A DNA stretch of 64,000 nt from Clostridium estertheticum (GTDB lineage: Bacteria > Bacillota > Clostridia > Clostridiales > Clostridiaceae). Where the stretch lies: positions 4,361,001 to 4,425,000 of the forward strand of contig NZ_JAAMNH020000001.1 of NCBI RefSeq assembly GCF_011065935.2, written 5' to 3'. This document shows, one piece after another, positions 34,967 to 43,613 of the stretch. The notes under the pieces were generated by a model that made no database searches, was not told the origin of the DNA, and saw only the letters and a list, made by a program, of their open reading frames with translations. Positions within the stretch are counted from its first letter, which is position 1; each line of letters begins with the position of its first letter. Position numbers and translations under genes: made by a program.

Positions 34967-36880
34967 CTATTCTTCACTAGGAAGCTCTCCCACTACATTA
35001 TCTACAAACCAGTCCATATATAACATGTCCTCGTAGTTTCCTATGTCGCCATCCTTAATCCTAATTTCATTCTCAGTGTCATACACTGGTCCAGCAAAAG
35101 TATGAAATCTGTTTTCAATAATTAGTTCTCTCATAATATCTACTAACTTTTGAGTTTGGATGGGCACATTATGTTTTGAATAGATTATATCCACAAGGCC
35201 CGAGTCCATTCCCCACCAAAAGCTTACACGTTTAGATTCAGTACTAAATATACCTTTAAAGCTACCATTTACGATATTTCTAAGTATTTTCTCATAAAAC
35301 TCTCCTAAGTCCCATGTAATTAAGCCATAGTTCACTTCAGGTATCCATTTTTCTTCTTTTTCGCTATATTTTAGTGAATATAACCCAAAGTCTTTTGACC
35401 CCTTTCCTAAAGCTGTTAGGTCATTTTGCATTATAAGATCTGCGCCCACACTTTGAAGTTCTTGAATTAATTCTTTAGAATGATTTACATCCCCTGTTTC
35501 ATTAAGCCAAGAAATCATAACTTTGGCATTAGGATTTACTGTTTTAACACCTAGTGCAAAAGCATTAATCCCTGTTATAATCTCTGTTTCATTATAAATA
35601 TCTATATATCCAATAATGTTTGATTTTGTAATTGTACCTGCAATAAGGCCCATTAAAAATCTTGGTTCATGGGAGCGAGCAAAATAAGTACTTACATTTC
35701 TAAAAGCCTTTACTGGAGAGCAGTTAAAAAACTTAATATTGTCATATTTTAAAGCTGCTCTTAAAGTAATGTTAAGGAAATATGAGCATGTAGTAAATAT
35801 AATATCATAATTTTCTTCACATAACTCGCTTAGTCTTTCATAGCTATCACCATCATTTTTAAAATTATCTATAACGGTAGTTTCGATTTCACTACCTAAT
35901 TGTTTTTCAGCGTACATTCTTCCTAGATTATGAACATAGCTCCAGCCTGAGGTAGCAATAGTTTTTTCAAAAACAAATGCCACTCTTAACTTTTTATGTG
36001 GAGTTACTAAATTTGTAAATGACATGATAACATTTTTCTTATGCACATCAAAAGGCTCTGTTTGAATATCTACTGCATTATTTTTTGATAGTATCTTAAG
36101 TTCTGTTAAGAATTTTCCAACTCTTAATTTTCTCTTTGTTTCTATAAATTCATCTGAAATACCATATATTTTTATATACTCTAGAAATGCATCCCCAGTG
36201 GTAATATTTAATTTATCTCCACCTAATTCATAAAAGGTATTCCTAAAGGGTGAATAAACATTTTTTAAAAAATGTTCGTATTTGTTTGAAAATAAGGTAA
36301 GCTTTGGATCATATTCATCCAAATACTTGAAAAGTAGTGGAAAGCTACCCTCCCTGGTAAACCAAATAGCATTTATCCCTGTGCTATTGTTAAAATCTAA
36401 AAACTCATAATATATTGTGTTATTTAAATCCATCTCGTCCCTTTTAGGAACTAATCTAGTAATTTCTCCTTCTATTGCATAAGCATCTACATATTTTAAT
36501 ACGCTTACCCTCTTATTTCCCTCCATAACATAAAATTCATTCATGTATTCATAAATTTTTATTGGATCAGTTATTCCATCATTAATATGATGGACATAGA
36601 CTGCTTGCCATTTCGTAGAAAACTCACTATCTTCATTAGCAAGTGGAAGGAAATTCATTGCAAAATCCCTACTCCTTGTATAAAAATAAGTTCCTACTAT
36701 CTTTTTTAATGGAATACTTTTTATTCCTAGGGGAATCTCTGCTACTACGTCTAGTTTTTTTAAAATACTGTCTAAGGATGATATGTGCCCTGAATTTCCT
36801 TTTGATATATCCATGTAATATCTAAGTTTAGCTAATTTACTAGCCTTTTTATATTCATCAATAGCTGAAAAATTCATCAT
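34967..36880 (-). CDS. BMP/PnrA-like ligand-binding protein without signal peptide, ParB-like N-terminal part
   Basis: A 637-residue protein. About 300-600 resembles the basic-membrane-protein/PnrA family (LRVAFVFEKTIATSGWSYVH onward), normally a lipoprotein binding nucleosides. Here there is no signal peptide and no lipobox; instead about 300 residues of helical sequence precede it, including FYVMEGNKRVSVLKY, a ParB-like motif. A cytoplasmic sensor or nucleoside-handling enzyme is more likely than a transporter component. I start at the ATG five bases after AAGGAG. The metallophosphoesterase gene follows directly. No ABC permease or ATPase is near. Confidence 0.75.
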   Translation of the reverse strand: MMNFSAIDEYKKASKLAKLRYYMDISKGNSGHISSLDSILKKLDVVAEIPLGIKSIPLKKIVGTYFYTRSRDFAMNFLPLANEDSEFSTKWQAVYVHHINDGITDPIKIYEYMNEFYVMEGNKRVSVLKYVDAYAIEGEITRLVPKRDEMDLNNTIYYEFLDFNNSTGINAIWFTREGSFPLLFKYLDEYDPKLTLFSNKYEHFLKNVYSPFRNTFYELGGDKLNITTGDAFLEYIKIYGISDEFIETKRKLRVGKFLTELKILSKNNAVDIQTEPFDVHKKNVIMSFTNLVTPHKKLRVAFVFEKTIATSGWSYVHNLGRMYAEKQLGSEIETTVIDNFKNDGDSYERLSELCEENYDIIFTTCSYFLNITLRAALKYDNIKFFNCSPVKAFRNVSTYFARSHEPRFLMGLIAGTITKSNIIGYIDIYNETEIITGINAFALGVKTVNPNAKVMISWLNETGDVNHSKELIQELQSVGADLIMQNDLTALGKGSKDFGLYSLKYSEKEEKWIPEVNYGLITWDLGEFYEKILRNIVNGSFKGIFSTESKRVSFWWGMDSGLVDIIYSKHNVPIQTQKLVDIMRELIIENRFHTFAGPVYDTENEIRIKDGDIGNYEDMLYMDWFVDNVVGELPSEE

Positions 36881-36976
36881 ACTCACTCCTTAGTGTGTTT
36901 TTATAAAGACATCTTTAAAAAAATAATAGTCCATATGCTAGTCTATTTTTGTACCAGCATTTCAATAAACACATAA

Positions 36977-37897
36977 TTATAAATTAACTACCGCCCTCGA
37001 GGAATATGATTTATGATTATTTTCACTCATATATCCAACCGCATAGGATTTACCTAAACTATTTCCAGCTATAGTTACTTTATATCTTGCAATAGCTTTT
37101 TTCTTTTGGAAAATGTTTTGCTGCTTTTCAAAAGACTGAATACACTCCTTATGGATTATAACTGTTTTTCTATCTAATTTCCTAAACCGCATAACCACAA
37201 AATCATTACCATAATACATACCATTATCATTAAATCTTATATTGTGCCAAAGTAATAAAATAGGTATTATTATAAAAATACAGTATCCATAAGGAAGAAA
37301 CATGGCTATTAGCCCTATTATCATAACCTCTTGTACTAATCTAAATAATAGAAATCCATTTAATGCTTTTGGGGAGGAATTCCTTAATTCATAAGTTATA
37401 TTCATTTCAGGCAAAATATCCTCAAAAAACTTATTAAGCACTTTACTTTTGGCTATAGGGCAAATCATTCTGCACTCACCCTTACCATTTCCACTATCCA
37501 TAGTTTCCACCTTTAATGAAAAATAACCTAGTGGTTTTTTAATAACACCCTCCACTATTACTAAACTTTGAATTCCTTTAACAGGAATAATTATTTCCTT
37601 TTTGTGGAATAACCCATAGGTTAGTTTTATATTGTCCACCTCTCTTATAACTTTAAAATTATAATATTTTATTATAGTTACAATAGTACATAATAACCAT
37701 GAAATAAGTAACATACTAAAAATTATTATATCTCCCATATTAAAGTTAAAAGCTACTACTATAGATAATCCAAGGAAGATTATACTAGAAATTGTTGCCA
37801 TCATAACTAAGTCTTTTAAAGATGAAGTAAATTCTTTTGTGCACCCTTCTAATTGAAATTCATTTTTATTTTCGTGTTTATTTTTTAATTCTCTCAT
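36977..37897 (-). CDS. PH-domain membrane protein (YdbT-like)
   Basis: A 306-residue protein with two predicted transmembrane pairs (about 30-75 and 190-230) and bacterial PH (DUF304) segments such as KEIIIPVKGIQSLVIVEGVI and KTVIIHKECIQSFEKQQ. It overlaps the upstream PH gene by 4 bases, so the two are translated together, as in the ydbS-ydbT pair of Bacillus. That pair influences resistance to some bacteriocins; the role here is unproven. GGAGAGAGG precedes the ATG. Confidence 0.8.
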   Translation of the reverse strand: MRELKNKHENKNEFQLEGCTKEFTSSLKDLVMMATISSIIFLGLSIVVAFNFNMGDIIIFSMLLISWLLCTIVTIIKYYNFKVIREVDNIKLTYGLFHKKEIIIPVKGIQSLVIVEGVIKKPLGYFSLKVETMDSGNGKGECRMICPIAKSKVLNKFFEDILPEMNITYELRNSSPKALNGFLLFRLVQEVMIIGLIAMFLPYGYCIFIIIPILLLWHNIRFNDNGMYYGNDFVVMRFRKLDRKTVIIHKECIQSFEKQQNIFQKKKAIARYKVTIAGNSLGKSYAVGYMSENNHKSYSSRAVVNL

Positions 37898-38352
37898 ATA
37901 CCTCTCTCCTGAACAATTTTTTCAATGCTGAGCTGAGCTTTCTTTCCTACTTCACTTTCCAAATAAGGAATTATATAATATCCTCCAGAAGTATGCACAG
38001 TTAAATTTATAAGCTTATACTTTTTTAATATCTTTCCTTGCTTCATATCTGCGTACTTAACTTTTTTCATAGGAATAACTACATTTTTTTCATTAAATAT
38101 TCCATATCTTAAAATAATTTTTTCAGCGTCCATTTCATATCTATATTTTTCATATTTATATTTTGTCATAAATATTGAATTTATTAATATTATTAGTGTT
38201 AATCCATACATACTAAAAGTTATTACATATTTCCATAGAATATTGAATTCTAAACATATATTTAATGTTACAGCAATTGCTAAAAATATGCCTGTTGCAA
38301 TTAATCCTTTGATTGTCCATATTTTTCGTGAATATGCTGAAATTTTTTTCAT
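37894..38352 (-). CDS. PH-domain membrane protein (YdbS-like)
   Basis: A 152-residue protein with two transmembrane helices (about 10-30 and 36-56) followed by one bacterial PH domain (KIILRYGIFNEKNVVIPMKK). The ATG at 38352 follows GGAGGTTAGT; the frame extends four codons upstream, but those overlap the ribosome site. It couples by a 4-base overlap to the YdbT-like gene, the usual partner arrangement. Confidence 0.8.
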   Translation of the reverse strand: MKKISAYSRKIWTIKGLIATGIFLAIAVTLNICLEFNILWKYVITFSMYGLTLIILINSIFMTKYKYEKYRYEMDAEKIILRYGIFNEKNVVIPMKKVKYADMKQGKILKKYKLINLTVHTSGGYYIIPYLESEVGKKAQLSIEKIVQERGI

Positions 38353-38368
38353 ACTAACCTCCATAAAA

Positions 38369-38665
38369 TTACAAATAATATATTGTCCCAGTACAGTTTA
38401 CTTCTAAACCATCTTTATACTCTTCGTAGTCAATATATGCACCTTTAAGTTCTATAACATTTTCATGTATCTCAAATTCTTCTATACTTATTGTTTCTAT
38501 TACATTATTTTCATTAGAACAAGTAGCTAATGTATCATAGTAATCTTCTTCTATATTATATATAATTACTGTACTTAATATTCTAAAGGTTGCTCTTCTC
38601 ACAATTGCTTTATCGGGATGTTTTGTAGGTATTGTACTACTATTTTTTTTATCTTTAAAAAACAA
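38369..38665 (-). CDS. Hypothetical protein (about 98 aa)
   Basis: A short acidic protein with no signal peptide or membrane helix; it contains several beta-like stretches (FRILSTVIIYNIEEDYYDTL, then GAYIDYEEYKDGLEVNC). I do not recognise the family. The open frame begins with GTG GTG at 38674, but those overlap the GGAGG site; a TTG at 38665 is nine bases after it and is the better start. It lies 16 bp upstream of the PH-domain pair and is probably co-transcribed with it. Confidence 0.55.
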   Translation of the reverse strand: MFFKDKKNSSTIPTKHPDKAIVRRATFRILSTVIIYNIEEDYYDTLATCSNENNVIETISIEEFEIHENVIELKGAYIDYEEYKDGLEVNCTGTIYYL

Positions 38666-38674
38666 ATCCACCAC

Positions 38675-38991
38675 CCTCCATCCTCATTTTTATATTTGTA
38701 TACTTATATTAAAATAGCATTACTCTATTTACTTATTACCATTATACCTTATTGTTAATGCATAATTACTATTTAATGTGTTATTTTAGTATTTTAGCCT
38801 AAAATTCATGTAAAGTCCATTATTAAATCCATTAATATTAAGTGGTTATAAATCTTTTATAAACACTTTACATATCATTTATTAACTGGTCTCAATTTTA
38901 ATAGATTATACATCGCTAAATAAAAAAAACATGATATAATGAGATTGTAAGATAACTGGTAAAATAATTTTTTTTAAAGGATGGGTAAAAT
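38675..38991. other. Divergent intergenic region, no gene seen
   Basis: 317 bp between the divergent hypothetical gene and the CBS gene. It is very AT-rich and must hold both promoters. I see no RNA structure, repeat or small reading frame with a ribosome site. Confidence 0.6.
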
Positions 38992-39432
38992 ATGAACATA
39001 GCTTTTTTTCTTACGCCTAAAAATCAAGTTGTTTATGAAAAACCAAGTTCAACAATGAGGCAAGCATTAGAACGAATGGAATACCATAGGTATGCTGCTG
39101 TTCCCTTAGTCAATGAAAAAGGTAATTATGTAGGTACTTTAACAGAGGGTGATTTATTATGGAAACTAAAGAATACTCCAAATTTAAGTTTTAATGATAC
39201 AAGTAAAATTTTAATTAGTGATATCCCAAGGCATATCACTAACACAGCAGTATTAATTAATTCAGACATAGAGAGTTTAATCTCACTCGCAAAGGATCAA
39301 AACTTTGTTCCTGTTGTAGATGATAATAATATCTTTATAGGAATAATTAAAAGAAGTGATATAATAACTTATTGTTTTAATTTATTATATGATAATAACG
39401 AAAATAAAGAATTTAAATTAATAGCAACATAA
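38992..39432 (+). CDS. Tandem CBS-domain protein
   Basis: A 146-residue protein consisting only of two CBS motifs (about 5-65 and 75-135): HRYAAVPLVNEKGNYVGTLT and NFVPVVDDNNIFIGIIKRSD. Such stand-alone pairs bind adenine nucleotides or cyclic di-AMP and modulate partner enzymes or transporters. No partner gene is adjacent. AAAGGATGGG precedes the ATG, and a terminator follows the gene. Confidence 0.9.
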   Translation: MNIAFFLTPKNQVVYEKPSSTMRQALERMEYHRYAAVPLVNEKGNYVGTLTEGDLLWKLKNTPNLSFNDTSKILISDIPRHITNTAVLINSDIESLISLAKDQNFVPVVDDNNIFIGIIKRSDIITYCFNLLYDNNENKEFKLIAT

Positions 39433-39450
39433 ATCACCCATGGAAATAAG

Positions 39451-39492
39451 CAAAACACCTATACTAGTTCATTATCTAGTATAGGTGTTTTG
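39451..39492. terminator. Convergent terminator after CBS gene and nagB
   Basis: CAAAACACCTATACTAG and its perfect complement enclose an 8-base loop; T-rich sequence follows on the plus strand (TTTTAT) and A-rich sequence lies on the other side. It serves both converging genes. Confidence 0.85.
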
Positions 39493-39494
39493 TT

Positions 39495-40220
39495 TTATAA
39501 AAGGCTAGCAGCTTCCTTATCTAAAATAATTGTTACATCATTATGTAGTTGAAGAATAGAAGCCGGTACCTTAGGGCTTATTTTCCCTTTAAGAGCTCTT
39601 TCTATTGCTTCAGCCTTGCTTATTCCATTGGCAAGCAAAATGATTTTCTTGGAGTTCATTATTGTCTTTATTCCCATACTTATGGCTTTTACTGGTACAT
39701 CCTCTATTGAGTCAAAAAACCTAGAATTAGCTTCTATAGTCTGTTCATCAAGATTAACTAAATGTGTTTGCGCCTCAAAATTTACATCTGGTTCATTGAA
39801 TCCAATGTGCCCATTTCCACCTATACCAAGCACTTGCATATCAATGCCATTAGCTTCTTTTATTTTATCCTCATAGTCCGAGCATACAGCATCAACATTC
39901 TCTGCCATACCATTGGGCACATTAATATTTTCCATGTTTATATTTATATGCTTAAATAAATTATCAATCATATAACTATAATAACTTTCAGTATTTTCTC
40001 TATTAAGTCCATAATATTCGTCCAAGTTAAAGGTCGTAACCTCTTTAAAATCCACTTCATTTTTGCTATACAATTGGATTAATTCCTTATACATTCCAAG
40101 TGGAGTGTCCCCAGTAGCCAGGCCTAATACACTATCCGGCTTTAACATTACTTGACTTGCAACCATCATTGCAGCTTTTTTACTCATTTCTTCATAATTA
40201 TCTACTACTATTATTCTCAT
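39495..40220 (-). CDS. nagB: Glucosamine-6-phosphate deaminase
   Basis: Converts glucosamine 6-phosphate to fructose 6-phosphate and ammonia, the last step of amino-sugar catabolism. Motifs include LGLATGDTPLGMYKEL, TTFNLDEYYGLNRENTESY with the catalytic Asp/Glu, and GIGGNGHIGFNEP. At 241 residues it matches the short Gram-positive form. It is the last gene of gntR-murQ-nagA-nagB and ends at a strong terminator. GAGGCGGTG precedes the ATG. Confidence 0.97.
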   Translation of the reverse strand: MRIIVVDNYEEMSKKAAMMVASQVMLKPDSVLGLATGDTPLGMYKELIQLYSKNEVDFKEVTTFNLDEYYGLNRENTESYYSYMIDNLFKHININMENINVPNGMAENVDAVCSDYEDKIKEANGIDMQVLGIGGNGHIGFNEPDVNFEAQTHLVNLDEQTIEANSRFFDSIEDVPVKAISMGIKTIMNSKKIILLANGISKAEAIERALKGKISPKVPASILQLHNDVTIILDKEAASLL

Positions 40221-40252
40221 ATTTGCACCGCCTCATAATAATACTCAACATT

Positions 40253-41434
40253 TTACTTTTGAGTTTGGAACACTATTTCCCCTTCAACTATTGTTAAAAA
40301 TACATCTATTTCTTCATCAAAAATAACTATATCCGCGTCAAGTCCTACCTCTAAACTCCCTTTTTTATTATCCATATGAATAACCTTTGCTGGAACATTC
40401 GATGCCATGGCTACTGCCTCATAGATTTCTAAATCACTGTGATTCAGCATATTTTTTACACCCTTATTTAAGGTTAAAACACTTCCTGCCAAAGTACCAT
40501 CTTCAAGTTTTGCGGCTCCATTTTCAACTATTACCTTCTGTCCGCCAAGATCATATATACCACACTTCATACAGCCAGCTCTCATAGAATCTGTTATAAG
40601 TACAATTTTATCCTTTTGCTTTGCATTTATAAGTATATTAAAAATTGCTGGATGAATATGTATCATGTCTGCTATTAATTCACAGGTTATATCACTTGTA
40701 AAAATTGCACCTACAATACCTGGTTTTCTATGATTCAAGGGAGTCATAGCGTTGAATGTATGAGTTGCATGGGTTATTCCATGCTCAATAGCCTTAAGTG
40801 TCTCTTCGTAGCTTGCATCTGAATGGCCTATTGACAAGGTGATTTCAGAATTACTTTTTACCTTTTTCATAAAATTATGGTTTTCATCTTTTTCTGGTGC
40901 CAGAGTTATAATTTTAATAATATCTAAATAATCCACTATAACATCATAATTTGGTTCTATAATATTGTCTGACTTCTGAGCCCCTTTGTGCTTTTCATTT
41001 ATGAATGGCCCCTCCATATGTGCCCCTAAAATCTTTGCTCCCTCATTGCCCTTTGACATTGCTTCTCTTATAGCATCTAAAGCATTATATATACTATCAC
41101 GATCCATAGTCATTGTTGTAGGTAGATATGCTGTTACTCCATTTGCGGCTATTGTTGTACTTATAACTCTTAAGGCTTCCGAGCTTGCATCCATAGTGTC
41201 ATAGCCTCCTGAGCCATGAATATGAATATCAATAAAGCCAGGTGAAACATATTTACCCATAGCATCTATCACTTGTATATCTTCCTTATATTCTTCTTTA
41301 TACTCTTTTTTATACTGTAGGAATTCTTCCTCAGTTATAATATTTGTAATTTGTTTTTCGAAAATTATTACACTATCATGCATTATTCTATCTTTCATAA
41401 TAAGTCTTCCATTAACTATAGCCTTAATTTTCAT
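40253..41434 (-). CDS. nagA: N-acetylglucosamine-6-phosphate deacetylase
   Basis: Removes the acetyl group from N-acetylglucosamine 6-phosphate, feeding NagB. Amidohydrolase features: GFIDIHIHGSGGYD (metal HxH), GAHMEGPFINEKHKGAQ, ITLSIGHSDASYEE, ATHTFNAMTPLNHRKPG and VLITDSMRAGC. The 393-residue length is usual. The start is at the GTG or following ATG of GAGGTGATGAAA; I take the ATG. About 30 bp separate it from nagB, so translation is probably coupled. Confidence 0.96.
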   Translation of the reverse strand: MKIKAIVNGRLIMKDRIMHDSVIIFEKQITNIITEEEFLQYKKEYKEEYKEDIQVIDAMGKYVSPGFIDIHIHGSGGYDTMDASSEALRVISTTIAANGVTAYLPTTMTMDRDSIYNALDAIREAMSKGNEGAKILGAHMEGPFINEKHKGAQKSDNIIEPNYDVIVDYLDIIKIITLAPEKDENHNFMKKVKSNSEITLSIGHSDASYEETLKAIEHGITHATHTFNAMTPLNHRKPGIVGAIFTSDITCELIADMIHIHPAIFNILINAKQKDKIVLITDSMRAGCMKCGIYDLGGQKVIVENGAAKLEDGTLAGSVLTLNKGVKNMLNHSDLEIYEAVAMASNVPAKVIHMDNKKGSLEVGLDADIVIFDEEIDVFLTIVEGEIVFQTQK

Positions 41435-41497
41435 CACCTCATCATATATTTTATTTGAAATTAATATGCTTGTTATTTATTTTTATGTATCTAATTA

Positions 41498-42373
41498 CTA
41501 TAATATTGCTAATGCCTTCGCTACATTTCCCTTGCACTTATCTAAGGCTTCTTTTGCTTTTTCAAGAGTCACGTCGCTCTTGATTTTAACAATGCACACT
41601 TTAGGATCATATTCGCAGATTTCTAAAGTTTCATTTACTGTGGTGTCATCCACACCTGTGGCAATTTTCACTATTTCACGTACCCGCTCTTGTAGTTTTT
41701 TATTAATAGGTCGTACATTAACCATTAAATTAGAATAAGTTTTGCCTAGTTTAATCATAGCTACAGTGCTTAACATATTTAAAACCATCTTTTGTGCAGT
41801 TCCAGCTTTCATTCTAGTGGACCCTAGTATTACTTCTGATCCAACCTCTATAGCTATAGTAACTTCACAAATGTCTTTAATATTACCCTTTGAGTTACAC
41901 ATAAGCGCTATAGTTTTACAACCAATTGATTTCGCATATTCAATAGCAGATACAACATAAGGTGTATTTCCACTAGCCGTTATACCTACTAAAACATCTT
42001 TTTTATTTATATTTACCACTTTTAAATCATCAACAGCCAATTCTGGTTCATCCTCTGTATGTTCAAGCCATCCGCTTAAGGCTTCCACTCCGCCAGAAAT
42101 AATTCCTTGAACCATAGAATCATCCACTCCAAATGTGGGAGGACATTCTGAAGCATCCATTACTCCTAATTTTCCACTGGTGCCACTACCAATATAAAAA
42201 AGTCTCCCACCTTCTTCAAAACTTTCAATGATCAATTCTACTGCTTTTTCTATGTTACTAAGCTCTTTTTCAATAGCTATTGCTATCTTTTTGTCCTCAT
42301 CATTTACCTTTTTAAGAATTTCAAAGGTACTCATTGCATCTAAATTTAATTCATCTTCTTTACCCTTTTGCAT
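41498..42373 (-). CDS. murQ: N-acetylmuramic acid 6-phosphate etherase
   Basis: Cleaves MurNAc 6-phosphate to GlcNAc 6-phosphate and lactate, feeding recycled cell-wall sugars to NagA. The SIS fold shows IGSGTSGKLGVMDASECPPTFG, GITASGNTPYVVSA and GSTRMKAGTAQKMVLNML with catalytic Glu in ASECPP. The 291-residue product is slightly shorter than many MurQ proteins at the C-terminus. AAGGAGG precedes the ATG. It lies between gntR and nagA, so recovery of muramic acid and glucosamine are linked. A fossil of another murQ lies at 43335. Confidence 0.95.
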   Translation of the reverse strand: MQKGKEDELNLDAMSTFEILKKVNDEDKKIAIAIEKELSNIEKAVELIIESFEEGGRLFYIGSGTSGKLGVMDASECPPTFGVDDSMVQGIISGGVEALSGWLEHTEDEPELAVDDLKVVNINKKDVLVGITASGNTPYVVSAIEYAKSIGCKTIALMCNSKGNIKDICEVTIAIEVGSEVILGSTRMKAGTAQKMVLNMLSTVAMIKLGKTYSNLMVNVRPINKKLQERVREIVKIATGVDDTTVNETLEICEYDPKVCIVKIKSDVTLEKAKEALDKCKGNVAKALAIL

Positions 42374-42436
42374 AAAAAACCTCCTTATTTAAATCTATGA
42401 CTCTTTGAGTAGATAATAATACTGATTATTTTTCTC

Positions 42437-43168
42437 TTATTTTAAGATTATTTGATATTTATACTTATCACTTCTATATATAGCCTTGGTATACTCAATA
42501 GGCGTTTCATTTTCTAAATAAGTGGTTCGTCTAAATATTAATGCTAAAGCAGAGTTTTCTTGATGTAGCAGTTTACTTTCATATTCATTTAGCATTGTTG
42601 GTTCAATGGTTTGCTTTGCTTTATCAGGGTGATACCCATACTTTTCACGAAATATCTCATATAATGATTTATTTTCAATGATATCTCTAGTCATTCCATT
42701 AAATAAATAATATGGAAGCCATGCTGTTTCGATTGCAACTGGTTGCTCATCACTAAATCTCAGTCTTTTAATTTCAATGATTTTATTTTCATCTTCAGGC
42801 ATTTTCAGTTCAAGTCTATGTTTCTTTGTTGCTTCTATAAGCTTAAATGATAATATTTTAGTTTTTGATACTACACCATTTTCTTGCATTTGCTCAGTAA
42901 AACTTTGAAGTTGTGATATTTCACGATTAACCTTTGGTTTAGACACAAAAGTTCCTTTTCCCTGTTCTCTATAAACTAAACCCTCATTTACTAAGGACAT
43001 AATAGCCTTGTTTACTGTCATTCTGCTAACTCCTTGGATTTCGCAAAGTTCTCTTTCTGTTGGAATAGATTGTCCTGGCTTTAAATCTTCATTTTCTATC
43101 ATTTCTTGTAGTATTTCTTTTATCTGATAATGAAGTGGTATAGGATTGTCTTTTGAAACTTTTTTCAA
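42437..43168 (-). CDS. GntR/HutC-family regulator (NagR/DasR type)
   Basis: Repressor of amino-sugar genes. The N-terminal winged helix (about 1-72) contains PLHYQIKEILQEMI, PTERELCEIQGVSRMTVNKA and the wing REQGKGTFVSKP. The C-terminal UTRA ligand domain (about 92-238) probably binds GlcN6P or GlcNAc6P. Start is TTG with GGAGGGGAAATT upstream. It is the first gene of the amino-sugar operon, and a NagR-type operator lies about 80 bp upstream, so it most likely represses its own operon. Confidence 0.93.
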   Translation of the reverse strand: MKKVSKDNPIPLHYQIKEILQEMIENEDLKPGQSIPTERELCEIQGVSRMTVNKAIMSLVNEGLVYREQGKGTFVSKPKVNREISQLQSFTEQMQENGVVSKTKILSFKLIEATKKHRLELKMPEDENKIIEIKRLRFSDEQPVAIETAWLPYYLFNGMTRDIIENKSLYEIFREKYGYHPDKAKQTIEPTMLNEYESKLLHQENSALALIFRRTTYLENETPIEYTKAIYRSDKYKYQIILK

Positions 43169-43246
43169 AATTTCCCCTCCTCAATTAGGAATAACTTTTT
43201 GTATTCATAATCATAGTCATATGCTACTATAATGTTATGTTGTCAT

Positions 43247-43263
43247 GTTGTATATACCAATTG
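43247..43263. promoter_or_regulatory. NagR/DasR-type operator
   Basis: GTTGTATATACCAATTG; on the minus strand TTGGTATATACAA, close to the dre/NagR consensus (TTGGTATAGACAA-like, from memory). It overlaps a possible -35 TATACA paired with TATAGT 17 bp downstream. This position fits autorepression of gntR-murQ-nagA-nagB. Confidence 0.65.
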
Positions 43264-43334
43264 TATTTCAGATCTGTTTTTTTTACAACCTATTTGAGTA
43301 AATTTTTATTAATTCAATTATATAGTTCATAGTA

Positions 43335-43496
43335 ATGCTTGCAACAAATGTTGATGAAGCTCATGCTGATAAGATATTAGTCCAAACAATTTTTGATGTT
43401 AAACTTTCAATACTAATGATAAAATCAAAATTAAATAAAGATGCAGCAGAAAAATTGCTTATGGAAAATAGTGGTTATATGAAAAAAGCATTATAA
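43335..43496 (+). pseudogene. C-terminal fossil of a second murQ
   Basis: A 53-codon frame, LATNVDEAHADKILVQTIF onward to ENSGYMKKAL, aligns along its whole length with the last 52 residues of the murQ product 1 kb away (IATGVDDTTVNETLEICEY...). Shared features are ATxVD, the following helix, KIKS/MIKS and the terminal GxxxKAL. No ribosome site precedes it and the catalytic SIS domain is missing. It is the tail of a lost murQ paralog, in opposite orientation to the live operon. Confidence 0.7.
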
Positions 43497-43529
43497 ACTA
43501 CATTAATAAAGTAGAACTTAGGAACATAT

Positions 43530-43570
43530 AAAAAGGATAACAAGAATTTTAGTTCTTGTTATCCTTTTTT
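43530..43570. terminator. Convergent terminator after murQ fossil and P-type ATPase
   Basis: AAAAAGGATAACAAGAA with its perfect complement TTCTTGTTATCCTTTTT around a 6-base loop; A and T runs on both sides. It still ends the ATPase transcript. Confidence 0.85.
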
Positions 43571-43613
43571 ATATTTTTAGCTTTAGATTATCACCTAGTA
43601 TGCTGAAATGTCT

